Below are positions 1-7,259 of a stretch of 64,000 bases of DNA, piece after piece. Origin of the DNA: Persephonella sp964519345 (GTDB taxonomy: Bacteria; Aquificota; Aquificia; Aquificales; Hydrogenothermaceae). The position numbers and the translations under genes were made by a program. Position 1 is the stretch's first letter; every line of letters starts with the position of its first letter. Location: positions 55,307 through 119,306 of the forward strand of contig CAZFKX010000008.1 in assembly GCA_964519345.1 (NCBI GenBank), given 5' to 3'. The notes beneath the pieces were generated by a model that saw only the letters and a list, made by a program, of their open reading frames with translations, did no database searches and was not told the origin of the DNA.

Positions 1-315
1 AAGCACATTTTGATCGTATTTCAGAGGAAGAACATATCTTTCCATCAGAAATTTTTTACTGAATATCTCTGTTATCTCTTCTGGTGGAACATAGTTTGTC
101 AGCCTATCGTACTTATAACCAAAATACTCAGCCTTTATCTTGGCTATATCTTCTTCTGAATATCCATGTTCAATAAGAACCTGAAGAAGATTTTTATTTT
201 CTTTCTTTGCTATATTCTGATATTTCTTTATATCTTCAAGCTGAAGACCAAGCCTCTCAACAATAAGATCAATAAAACTCTTATCCGGTATTTTTCTCTT
301 AATTGTTATGCTCAT
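1..315 (-). CDS. Type II secretion / type IV pilus assembly ATPase, N-terminal part (cut by window edge)
   Basis: Not listed as a complete gene because it runs off the left edge. Reading the minus strand from the ATG at 313-315 gives 105 codons without a stop. The product (residues about 10-105, with LQVLIEHGYSEEDIAKIKAE and a YVPPEEITE segment) matches the N-terminal MshEN/T2SSE_N domain of GspE/PilB-type hexameric ATPases, which power pilus or pseudopilus assembly from the cytoplasm. The ATPase core with Walker motifs lies outside the window. The start is two bases past the stop of the GAF-PAS gene and has no good Shine-Dalgarno of its own, so translational coupling is likely. GspE and PilB cannot be told apart from this part. 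Confidence 0.7.
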   Translation of the reverse strand, partial: MSITIKRKIPDKSFIDLIVERLGLQLEDIKKYQNIAKKENKNLLQVLIEHGYSEEDIAKIKAEYFGYKYDRLTNYVPPEEITEIFSKKFLMERYVLPLKYDQNVL

Positions 316-317
316 AT

Positions 318-1175
318 CTAACCATGGGGAAAATGAAATATTAATCCTACATACTCAAATCTTCCTTCAAGAATACATTCCCATACAATAGGAACCATTC
401 TTATCCTGATAAGATCGAGTGTTATCTCTTCCGGTATCATATGCCTTCTCACAAACTCTATTTTATCAAGGTGTGTCTTTATTATCGGGAGAATATCCTC
501 TATTCTTTTATTTTCTGCCTCTTTACGAGAAAATCTGTAACCTGTCATCTCACCAAACTGTGAATTAAACGTTATAATCCTGTTATCATTATCAAGGAGA
601 ACGACAGCCTCTGATATATTTTCGAGTATAACCTTTTCTATATTCTGAGCTATTTTCATTTTTGAGTATTTAACAACATTATCAAGAGCGATAGCAATAA
701 GAGGAGTTATTTTCTCTGTGACCTTTTCATCTTGTTTTGTAAAGTATGGATCTTTATTTATAGCCTGAAAAACTCCCAGTACCTCACCATCTTTTATTAT
801 TGGAGCAGAAAGCATCGATTTTGTTTCAACTCCTTTAATATTAAGCCAGTGTTTGTGATATTTAAGATCAGGATCTACAGATATGAGTTCATCTTTGTTA
901 TGTATATCTTTTATATTGAGTATCTTTTTTTCTAAAACTGTAAATCCGGCTATACTCTCTTTATTCACTGGTATTTCTATCTTGTCAATATTATGATCAA
1001 CAGAAATAACCACGGATCTGAGAAGATTTTTTTCTTTATCGTAAAAGAAAAGCGATGATCTCTCAGCCCCTAAGAAATCTTTTATCTGATCTGTGACATT
1101 TATAAAAAGTGTTTTTATATCAAAATCCTTCAGGATTGTTTTTGTAAGATTGTATATAAAACTCTCATAATCCAT
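318..1175 (-). CDS. GAF-PAS sensory protein without output domain
   Basis: 285 residues. Residues about 10-170 form a GAF domain (LSAPIIKDGEVLGVFQAINK is the typical GAF core), and residues about 178-280 look like a PAS domain (NISEAVVLLDNDNRIITFN). There is no kinase, GGDEF or HTH part, so it probably senses a small molecule or redox state and acts through a partner. The gene overlaps the end of proS by 11 bases and is followed after two bases by the secretion/pilus ATPase, which points to a joint role with that machine. Ligand and partner are unknown. Domain calls are by fold pattern and fairly safe; the function is inferred from position. Confidence 0.7.
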   Translation of the reverse strand: MDYESFIYNLTKTILKDFDIKTLFINVTDQIKDFLGAERSSLFFYDKEKNLLRSVVISVDHNIDKIEIPVNKESIAGFTVLEKKILNIKDIHNKDELISVDPDLKYHKHWLNIKGVETKSMLSAPIIKDGEVLGVFQAINKDPYFTKQDEKVTEKITPLIAIALDNVVKYSKMKIAQNIEKVILENISEAVVLLDNDNRIITFNSQFGEMTGYRFSRKEAENKRIEDILPIIKTHLDKIEFVRRHMIPEEITLDLIRIRMVPIVWECILEGRFEYVGLIFHFPHG

Positions 1176-2868
1176 TTTTCAACCTGTCTAAAAAATTATC
1201 TATATCATCTATTCCTATCTCCTGTTTTTTCCTTTCTTTTCTTATCTGTATCTCAACTTTTCCTTTTTTAACGTTTTTTCCTATAACAATCCTGTACGGT
1301 ATTCCTATAAGATCAGCATCTTTAAATTTTGCACCAGGGGATATATCTCTATCATCAAAAAGAACCTCTACACCTTTTACAACGGATTTTTTATATATAT
1401 CTTCTGCTACATTTTTAATCTGATTATCATTTAGATTAAGTGCAAGTATATGGAGTTTAAAGGGAGCTATACTTTCAGGCCATATAATACCGTTTTCATC
1501 ATGATTTTGCTCTACAGCCGCTGCCATAAGCCTACTTACACCTATTCCGTAACATCCCATAATAATAGGTTTTTCTCTACCATCTTTATCAACAAAATAA
1601 GCTTTCATAGCTTCAGAATATTTTGTCCCAAGTAAGAATATATGACCAACTTCAAGACCTGTAGTTTCTTTTAAAGGTTTTTTACATACGGGACAGGGAT
1701 CATTCTTCCTTGCTGTTGAAAAATCAACAAATTCCACAGGCTCAAAATCCCTTGGTATATTTACGTTTATATAGTGGTAATCTTCTTCATTAGCTCCTAC
1801 AACAAAGTTGTGGAGATCTTTTACAGAAATGTCTGCATAAACAGGGATATCAATTCCTATCGGTCCTACAAAACCTTCTACTATGCCGAGATTCTCAAGT
1901 TCTTTTGAATCAGCAAGGCGACAGTCAAGAGCTTTAAAGTAATTAATAAGTTTTGTCTCATTAAGCTCCCTGTCTCCTCTTATGAGAACTGCTACAGCAG
2001 TTCCATCGTCAAGAATATAAACAAGGGTTTTAACAATCTTTTTAAGATCCATATCCAAAAATTTTGATACCTCTTCAACTGAAGAAACTCCAGGAGTATG
2101 AATTTTCTCCATTGGTTTTTCATTTTCAGGAGGAAGTTTGTCAAGTTCAAACTCATATTTTGCTGCTTCTATATTAGCAGCATAACCGCAATTATCACAG
2201 TAAACTATATGGGCTTCACCATTTGGAACTTTTACAACAAACTCATGTGAGTACTTTCCACCTATAGCCCCAACATCAGCTTCAACCATTAAATAATCAA
2301 GTCCAAGCTCATCAAATATCTTTTTATATGTTTCTTTCATTATTTCATAAGACTTAACAGCCATTTCCTCTGATATATCAAAAGAGTAAGCATCTTTCAT
2401 AATAAATTCTCTACCTCTTATAAGACCGTATCTCGGTCTTGCCTCATCTCTAAATTTTGTCTGTATCTGATAAAAATTCTTTGGTAGATCTCTATAAGAT
2501 CTTATATTTTTTCTTACAAGGTCTGTTATAGTCTCCTCATGAGTCGGTCCAAGAGCAAATAATCTTCCTTTTCTGTCCTCGATCCTAAAAAGTTCTTTCC
2601 CATAAACTTCCCATCTTCCTGTTTCCTGCCACAGTTCAGAGGGAGCAAGTATAGGAAGTAATACTTCTAAAGCTCCTGCTTCATCCATATACTTTCTTAT
2701 TATATTCTCTATTTTTTTCAAAACTCTAAAACCAAGGGGCAAATATTCATAAAGTCCAGCTGCAAGCTGTCTTATATAACCTGCTCTTATCAGATATATA
2801 TGACTTGGAACTTCCGCTTCTGCAGGTGCTTCTTTTAATGTTGGAATAAAATACTGAGATGCTCTCAT
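1165..2868 (-). CDS. proS: Prolyl-tRNA synthetase
   Basis: 567 residues, the usual length of the bacterial-type enzyme that charges tRNA-Pro in the cytoplasm. Class II features are visible: GPTHEE at 108-112, FRDE at 139-142 and the motif 3 stretch GCYGIGVSRL near 440. The segment between roughly 225 and 400 is the YbaK-like editing insertion that removes mischarged alanine. The C-terminal part is the anticodon-binding domain. The ATG at 2866-2868 follows a strong Shine-Dalgarno (GGAGGAGC on the mRNA). An extended -10 promoter lies at 2904-2912. It is the first gene of a short operon with the GAF-PAS and ATPase genes. Confidence 0.97.
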   Translation of the reverse strand: MRASQYFIPTLKEAPAEAEVPSHIYLIRAGYIRQLAAGLYEYLPLGFRVLKKIENIIRKYMDEAGALEVLLPILAPSELWQETGRWEVYGKELFRIEDRKGRLFALGPTHEETITDLVRKNIRSYRDLPKNFYQIQTKFRDEARPRYGLIRGREFIMKDAYSFDISEEMAVKSYEIMKETYKKIFDELGLDYLMVEADVGAIGGKYSHEFVVKVPNGEAHIVYCDNCGYAANIEAAKYEFELDKLPPENEKPMEKIHTPGVSSVEEVSKFLDMDLKKIVKTLVYILDDGTAVAVLIRGDRELNETKLINYFKALDCRLADSKELENLGIVEGFVGPIGIDIPVYADISVKDLHNFVVGANEEDYHYINVNIPRDFEPVEFVDFSTARKNDPCPVCKKPLKETTGLEVGHIFLLGTKYSEAMKAYFVDKDGREKPIIMGCYGIGVSRLMAAAVEQNHDENGIIWPESIAPFKLHILALNLNDNQIKNVAEDIYKKSVVKGVEVLFDDRDISPGAKFKDADLIGIPYRIVIGKNVKKGKVEIQIRKERKKQEIGIDDIDNFLDRLKNGL

Positions 2869-2903
2869 TTATAAAAGCTCCTCCGGTTATTAATTTTCTA
2901 AGA

Positions 2904-2913
2904 ATTATATCAG
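2904..2913 (-). promoter_or_regulatory. Extended -10 promoter of proS
   Basis: The minus strand reads CTGATATAAT, i.e. TGA followed by a perfect TATAAT hexamer (2904-2909). No convincing -35 hexamer is found at 16-18 bases spacing. The same ten bases occur before tRNA-Ala and atpB. The predicted start lies about 30 bases before the proS ATG. Confidence 0.6.
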
Positions 2914-2952
2914 ATTGACAGGAAATATTGAGACAGTTTGTGATAGGAGAAA

Positions 2953-3025
2953 TGGAGTCGGCGGGATTCGAACCCGCGACCTTTGCCATGCCGAGGCAAC
3001 GCTCTCCCAGCTGAGCTACGACCCC
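2953..3025 (-). tRNA. tRNA-Ala (anticodon GGC)
   Basis: The 73-base minus-strand sequence folds into a full cloverleaf: a 7-bp acceptor stem with the G3:U70 wobble pair that marks alanine tRNAs, a GCTC/GAGC D stem, a TTGCC/GGCAA anticodon stem, and a GCGGG/CCCGC T stem with TTCGAAT loop. The anticodon loop reads TCGGCAT, giving GGC at 34-36. Position 33, nearly always U, is C here. A73 is present; the CCA end is not encoded. It has its own promoter just upstream. Confidence 0.95.
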
Positions 3026-3035
3026 ATCAAAAAAT

Positions 3036-3045
3036 ATTATATCAG
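3036..3045 (-). promoter_or_regulatory. Extended -10 promoter of tRNA-Ala
   Basis: CTGATATAAT on the minus strand, with TATAAT at 3036-3041. The mature tRNA 5' end lies 10 bases downstream of the hexamer, so transcription would begin only a few bases before the tRNA. No clear -35 box is seen. Confidence 0.6.
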
Positions 3046-3157
3046 ATTAATGCATAGGTATTTTTATTTTGGTATCTTTATTAAGGATTTTAATTTAAGG
3101 ATATACTTTCTGTAAGTGGTTATTTATGATATTTCTTAGAAAGATTTTTTCCAATTA

Positions 3158-3231
3158 TGCGCCCGGAGGGACTCGAACCCCCAACCTCGTGATCCGTAGT
3201 CACGTGCTCTATCCAGTTGAGCTACGGGCGC
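3158..3231 (-). tRNA. tRNA-Arg (anticodon ACG)
   Basis: 74 bases on the minus strand: acceptor stem GCGCCCG/CGGGCGC, D stem GCTC/GAGC, anticodon stem CGTGA/TCACG with loop CTACGGA (anticodon ACG), T stem GGGGG/CCCTC containing one G-U pair, and A73. No CCA is encoded. A34 must be deaminated to inosine to read CGU, CGC and CGA; the enzyme TadA is encoded at 52133. The mature 5' base (3231) directly abuts the last base of the prfA stop codon (3232), so the tRNA is very probably cut out of the prfA transcript. Confidence 0.96.
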
Positions 3232-4323
3232 TCAGTTTTGCTCTTCAGAGATAGCAAGGAGTTTTTGTTCCTGTTCTTTAGCTATCAGCCGATCTATTAT
3301 CTCGTCAAGATCTCCATCAAGAATGTCATGAAGTCTATGTGAAGTATAGTTTATTCTGTGATCAGTCACTCTGTTTTGAGGAAAGTTGTACGTTCTTATC
3401 TTTTCGGATCTATCACCTGTTCCAACCTGCATTCTTCTTTCTTTTTCAATTTTTTCCCTTTCAAGTCTGTCGTAATAATCTTTCAATCTTGCTCTTAATA
3501 TCTGCATAGCTTTAGCTCTGTTTTGAAGCTGTGACCTTTCATCCTGACAGCTTACCACAATACCTGTGGGAATATGGGTTATTCTTACAGCAGAATCTGT
3601 TGTATTAACATGCTGTCCACCTGCTCCTGATGCTCTCATAGTCTCAATCTTTAGTTCTTCAGGTTTTATCTCTATATCAACCTCTTCAGCTTCAGGAAGA
3701 ACGGCAACTGTAGCGGTTGATGTATGTATTCTGCCTGAGCTTTCGGTTTCTGGAACTCTCTGAACTCTGTGAACACCGCTCTCAAATTTAAGTCTTGAAT
3801 AAGCTCCCTGACCTTTAATCAGGGCTATTACTTCTTTAATACCTCCTCTATCTGTAGGGTGCATACTTAAAACTTCAACTTTCCAGCCCTTTCTTTCCGC
3901 ATATCTTTGATACATTCTAAAAAGTTCGCCTGCAAATAAAGCTGCCTCTTCTCCTCCTGCACCCTGTCTTATCTCAAGAATAACGTTTTTCTCATCATTT
4001 GGATCCTTTGGCAAAAGCTCAAGCTGTATCTCCCTTTCAAGTTCATCCTTCTTTTTATTAAGATCTTTCAGCTCTTCTTCAGCCAAAAGCCTCATTTCTT
4101 CTTCAGGATTGTTTAAAAGGGTTTTCGTCTCTTCTATATCTCTAAGTATTTTTTTGTACTCTTTGTAAAGCTTTGATAATTTTTCAGTTTCCTTATGTTC
4201 TCTCGCAACCTGCTGTAACTTTTTCTGATCCTTTAATACTTCAGGGTCAGATAAGGCTGCTTCAAGTCTTTTCAGTTTTTCATCTATATTCTCAAGTTTT
4301 TGAAGCAGATATCTGTTTAACAT
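3232..4323 (-). CDS. prfA: Peptide chain release factor 1
   Basis: 363 residues, normal length. It reads UAA and UAG stop codons on the ribosome and triggers peptide release. The GGQ motif that enters the peptidyl-transferase centre is at 235-237, and the stop-codon recognition tripeptide occupies 191-193 as PET in the conserved RVPETESSGRIHTS context, which marks RF1 rather than RF2. A coiled N-terminal part (1-105) is typical. The start overlaps the rpmE stop by one base (TAATG), so the two are co-translated. The gene ends directly at tRNA-Arg. Confidence 0.97.
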   Translation of the reverse strand: MLNRYLLQKLENIDEKLKRLEAALSDPEVLKDQKKLQQVAREHKETEKLSKLYKEYKKILRDIEETKTLLNNPEEEMRLLAEEELKDLNKKKDELEREIQLELLPKDPNDEKNVILEIRQGAGGEEAALFAGELFRMYQRYAERKGWKVEVLSMHPTDRGGIKEVIALIKGQGAYSRLKFESGVHRVQRVPETESSGRIHTSTATVAVLPEAEEVDIEIKPEELKIETMRASGAGGQHVNTTDSAVRITHIPTGIVVSCQDERSQLQNRAKAMQILRARLKDYYDRLEREKIEKERRMQVGTGDRSEKIRTYNFPQNRVTDHRINYTSHRLHDILDGDLDEIIDRLIAKEQEQKLLAISEEQN

Positions 4324-4523
4324 TACTTGCTTTCTACTGATCCAACTCCTTTAATTTCTAAAAATAAAGGCTTTATTTTAAGCTTTCCTGAATAGAAAGG
4401 ATGGCACTGGTTGCATACCTCAAGATGCACAACACCGCCTTTTGTTGAGAGAAGATCAAACTCATTACCACAACCGCAAACAAAATGTGTCACTTTAAGC
4501 TCAGGATGTATTCCTTTTTTCAA
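4323..4523 (-). CDS. rpmE: 50S ribosomal protein L31, zinc-binding form
   Basis: 66 residues with four cysteines (C16, C18, C37, C40), the metal-binding pattern of the C+ type of L31. L31 sits on the 50S central protuberance and bridges to the 30S head. A GGAGGT Shine-Dalgarno precedes the start. The gene overlaps prfA by one base and lies about 75 bases after rho. A 25-base palindrome at the rho stop lies upstream of it. Confidence 0.95.
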   Translation of the reverse strand: MKKGIHPELKVTHFVCGCGNEFDLLSTKGGVVHLEVCNQCHPFYSGKLKIKPLFLEIKGVGSVESK

Positions 4524-4585
4524 TTTTCTACCTCCAAATATATTCCAGATTTTAAAAAGTCAAGCAAACTAATATTTTAACTTTT

Positions 4586-4610
4586 ATGAATAGCTTGATC
4601 AAGCATTCAT
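4586..4610. repeat. 25-base near-perfect palindrome over the rho stop codon
   Basis: Arms ATGAAT plus GCTTGA and their complements meet in a 12-base perfect palindrome GCTTGATCAAGC, with one bulged base. It covers the rho TGA (4599-4601). No T-run follows on the minus strand, so it is not a standard intrinsic terminator. It may be a processing or protein-binding site between rho and rpmE. Confidence 0.5.
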
Positions 4611-5864
4611 AGATTTTAAAAACTCCTCGTTTGATTTAAACTTACCAAGTTTATCCAGTAAAAACTCCATAGCCTCAACTTCATCCATTGTAGATAGGAA
4701 CTTTCTCAGTATCCAGACCCTCTGAAGCTCCCAGTCCTCAAGTAAGAGCTCTTCTTTCCTTGTTCCTGATTTTGGAATATTAATAGCAGGAAATACTCTT
4801 CTTTCCATAAGTCTTCTATCAAGATAAAGTTCCATATTTCCTGTTCCTTTAAACTCTTCAAATATAACATCATCCATTTTAGAACCCGTTTCAACAAGGG
4901 CTGTAGCGAGTATCGTTAAACTTCCCCCATCTTCTATATTTCTTGCAGCTCCAAAGAATTTCTTTGGTCTTTGGAGTGCAGTAGCTTCAAGACCTCCTGA
5001 AAGAACTCTTCCTGTAGGTGGAGTTATTGCATTTGACGCTCTTGAAAGTCTGGTTATAGAATCAAGGAGTATCACAACATCCTGACCATTTTCAACTAGT
5101 CTTTTAGCTCTTTCTACAATCAGCTCAGCAACATGCATATGTCTTTCTGGCGGTTCATCAAACGTTGATGCAACCACCTCTGCCCCTTCTCCAACAATCC
5201 TTCTCATCTCTGTAACTTCTTCAGGTCTCTCATCTATAAGGAGTATAATAAGATGAACTTCTGGATGATTTTTTATTAAAGCCTTTGCAAGTCTTTGTAT
5301 TAAAACTGTCTTACCTGCTTTTGGTGGTGCAACTATAAGTCCTCTCTGTCCCTTACCTATAGGTGATATAAGACTCACTACCCTTGTTGAAAGATCGGAA
5401 GGATCATACTCCAGATTAAACCTTTCTGTTGGATGAAAAGGTACGAGTCTATCAAAGATAGGTCTTCTCTTTATATATTCAGGTTCAACAGTATTTACAG
5501 CCTCAATCTTAATAAGTGCCCTGTATTTCTCATTGTCTTTTGGTAGTCTTGCAATTCCAATTATATAGTCACCAGTTCTAAGTCCAAACTTTTTAATCTG
5601 AGAAGGCGACACATAAATGTCTGTAGAATGAGGAGCATAATTATTTTCTATAGACCTTATAAAACCGTAACCTTCTGGAAGCACCTCAAGAACACCTTTT
5701 ATAAAATTCAGGCCTTCGTCTTTCGCCTTTTTTTCTAAAATCTTAGCTATAAGTTCAGATTTTTTTAATCCTGTTGTTCTTTGAAGTCCCACCTCTTTTC
5801 CGAGTTTTTGAAGTTCCTGAAGAGTCATCCTTTTCAGTTCTTCCAGTGTAATTGTCTCAACCAT
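4599..5864 (-). CDS. rho: Transcription termination factor Rho
   Basis: 421 residues, the standard hexameric RNA helicase that ends factor-dependent transcripts. The N-terminal helical domain (1-50) is followed by the cold-shock-like RNA-binding domain (about 53-125) and the RecA-type ATPase, with Walker A PPKAGKTV at 180-187 and the DERPEEVTEM segment near 215-225. No large insertion is present. It lies 36 bases after mnmE in the same direction. Confidence 0.97.
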   Translation of the reverse strand: MVETITLEELKRMTLQELQKLGKEVGLQRTTGLKKSELIAKILEKKAKDEGLNFIKGVLEVLPEGYGFIRSIENNYAPHSTDIYVSPSQIKKFGLRTGDYIIGIARLPKDNEKYRALIKIEAVNTVEPEYIKRRPIFDRLVPFHPTERFNLEYDPSDLSTRVVSLISPIGKGQRGLIVAPPKAGKTVLIQRLAKALIKNHPEVHLIILLIDERPEEVTEMRRIVGEGAEVVASTFDEPPERHMHVAELIVERAKRLVENGQDVVILLDSITRLSRASNAITPPTGRVLSGGLEATALQRPKKFFGAARNIEDGGSLTILATALVETGSKMDDVIFEEFKGTGNMELYLDRRLMERRVFPAINIPKSGTRKEELLLEDWELQRVWILRKFLSTMDEVEAMEFLLDKLGKFKSNEEFLKSMNA

Positions 5865-5900
5865 GACTTTCTTTAGCCTCCTTTGATTTGTTTTTGATTT

Positions 5901-7259
5901 TTACTTCCCTATACAAAATCTACTAAATATATTTTCAAGAATATCTTCAGTGGTTATTTCTCCCGTGATTTCCTCAAGATGTTTTTCCGCTTCGCTAATC
6001 TCAAGCATCAAGATCTCTTTAAATCTTATCAGCTCATCAATGTTCTGAACTGTTTTTTTAAGAATATTTTTTGCTTTTTCTAATGCTTTGTAATGCCTAA
6101 GATTTATATATATTTCTGAATCGCTATCCTCAATTATTCCAAGTTTATGAAAGATTTCTTCTTCTAACTGATCTAAATTTTTATGAAGTTTTGTACTGAT
6201 AAATAATACATTCTTAAAATAATACTTTTTTCTAAAAATATCAAGCTCTTTTTTGTCTATTAGATCAGACTTGTTGCCTACAATTATAGGATCTTTATGT
6301 TTTATCTGTTCATAAATATTTAGATCTTCCTGTGTAATCCCTTCAGAAAGGTCAAAAACAAATATAACGATATCAGCTTCTTCTATCTTCTCTTTAGCTT
6401 TTCTTATTCCTATAAGTTCTACCTTATCTTTTGTTTCTCTCAACCCAGCTGTGTCAAGAAGCTTAACAGGTATCCCTTTAATTGATAATGTTTCTTCAAT
6501 AAAATCTCTTGTAGTTCCCCTAAATTCCGATACGATCGCCCTTTCATAACCGACAAGAGCATTGAAAAGGGAAGATTTGCCGACATTTGGTCTTCCTACT
6601 ATAGCCAGTTTTATTCCCTCTCTCACAATCTCACCTTTTCTGTATGTTTTCAGCAGTAAATCTATCCCTTCAATAACCTTTGACAATCCATCTTTTATAA
6701 GATCAGGCTCCACCTCTTCAACATCTTCTGGAAAGTTTATCTCTGCTTCTATTAGTGAAACAATATAAATAAGACTGTTTCTAAGCTCCTTTACTCTTTC
6801 TGAAAGTTTCCCCTCAAGTATATTTACCGCAATACGAGAAGCTTTTTCGCTCTTTGCCTCTATAAGATCGGCTATAGCTTCTGCTTGAGTAAGATCTATT
6901 TTCCCGTTTATAAATGCTCTCTTTGTAAACTCTCCAGGCTCTGCAAATCTTGCTCCAAGATTTACAGCTTCTTCAATAATTCTCTTAACGATTGGAACAC
7001 TTCCATGGGGGTAAATCTCAACAACATCTTCGCCCGTAAAACTTTTTGGACCTTTAAAAAAAATAAAAAGCCCCTCATCAATAACACTACCTTTACTGTC
7101 TGTTATTTTTCCGAAATATACCCTTCTCTCTTCTACAGACTCTGGAAGCTTAAACAGTTTTTTCCCTATATCTAAAGCCTTATCACCGCTTATTCTTATA
7201 ATAGAAACAGCTGAAGGAATAAGCGGTGTCGCATTTGCTATGATTGTATCTTTGATCAT
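5901..7259 (-). CDS. mnmE: tRNA uridine-34 modification GTPase MnmE
   Basis: 452 residues. Together with MnmG it adds an aminomethyl-type group to wobble U34 of several tRNAs. An N-terminal folate-binding domain (1-120) is followed by a helical domain with an inserted Ras-like G domain: G1 GRPNVGKS at 222-229, DTAG near 269, NKSD near 331. The C-terminal catalytic tail FCIGK (448-452) is intact. The start overlaps the yidC stop by one base (TGATG). Its partner MnmG is not in the window. Confidence 0.97.
   Translation of the reverse strand: MIKDTIIANATPLIPSAVSIIRISGDKALDIGKKLFKLPESVEERRVYFGKITDSKGSVIDEGLFIFFKGPKSFTGEDVVEIYPHGSVPIVKRIIEEAVNLGARFAEPGEFTKRAFINGKIDLTQAEAIADLIEAKSEKASRIAVNILEGKLSERVKELRNSLIYIVSLIEAEINFPEDVEEVEPDLIKDGLSKVIEGIDLLLKTYRKGEIVREGIKLAIVGRPNVGKSSLFNALVGYERAIVSEFRGTTRDFIEETLSIKGIPVKLLDTAGLRETKDKVELIGIRKAKEKIEEADIVIFVFDLSEGITQEDLNIYEQIKHKDPIIVGNKSDLIDKKELDIFRKKYYFKNVLFISTKLHKNLDQLEEEIFHKLGIIEDSDSEIYINLRHYKALEKAKNILKKTVQNIDELIRFKEILMLEISEAEKHLEEITGEITTEDILENIFSRFCIGK

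Noticed and set aside
2747..2989. 80-codon open frame on the minus strand running from the tRNA-Ala into proS
   Set aside because: It starts inside the tRNA gene and lies in another frame of proS; its N-terminal residues are the typical false translation of a tRNA.
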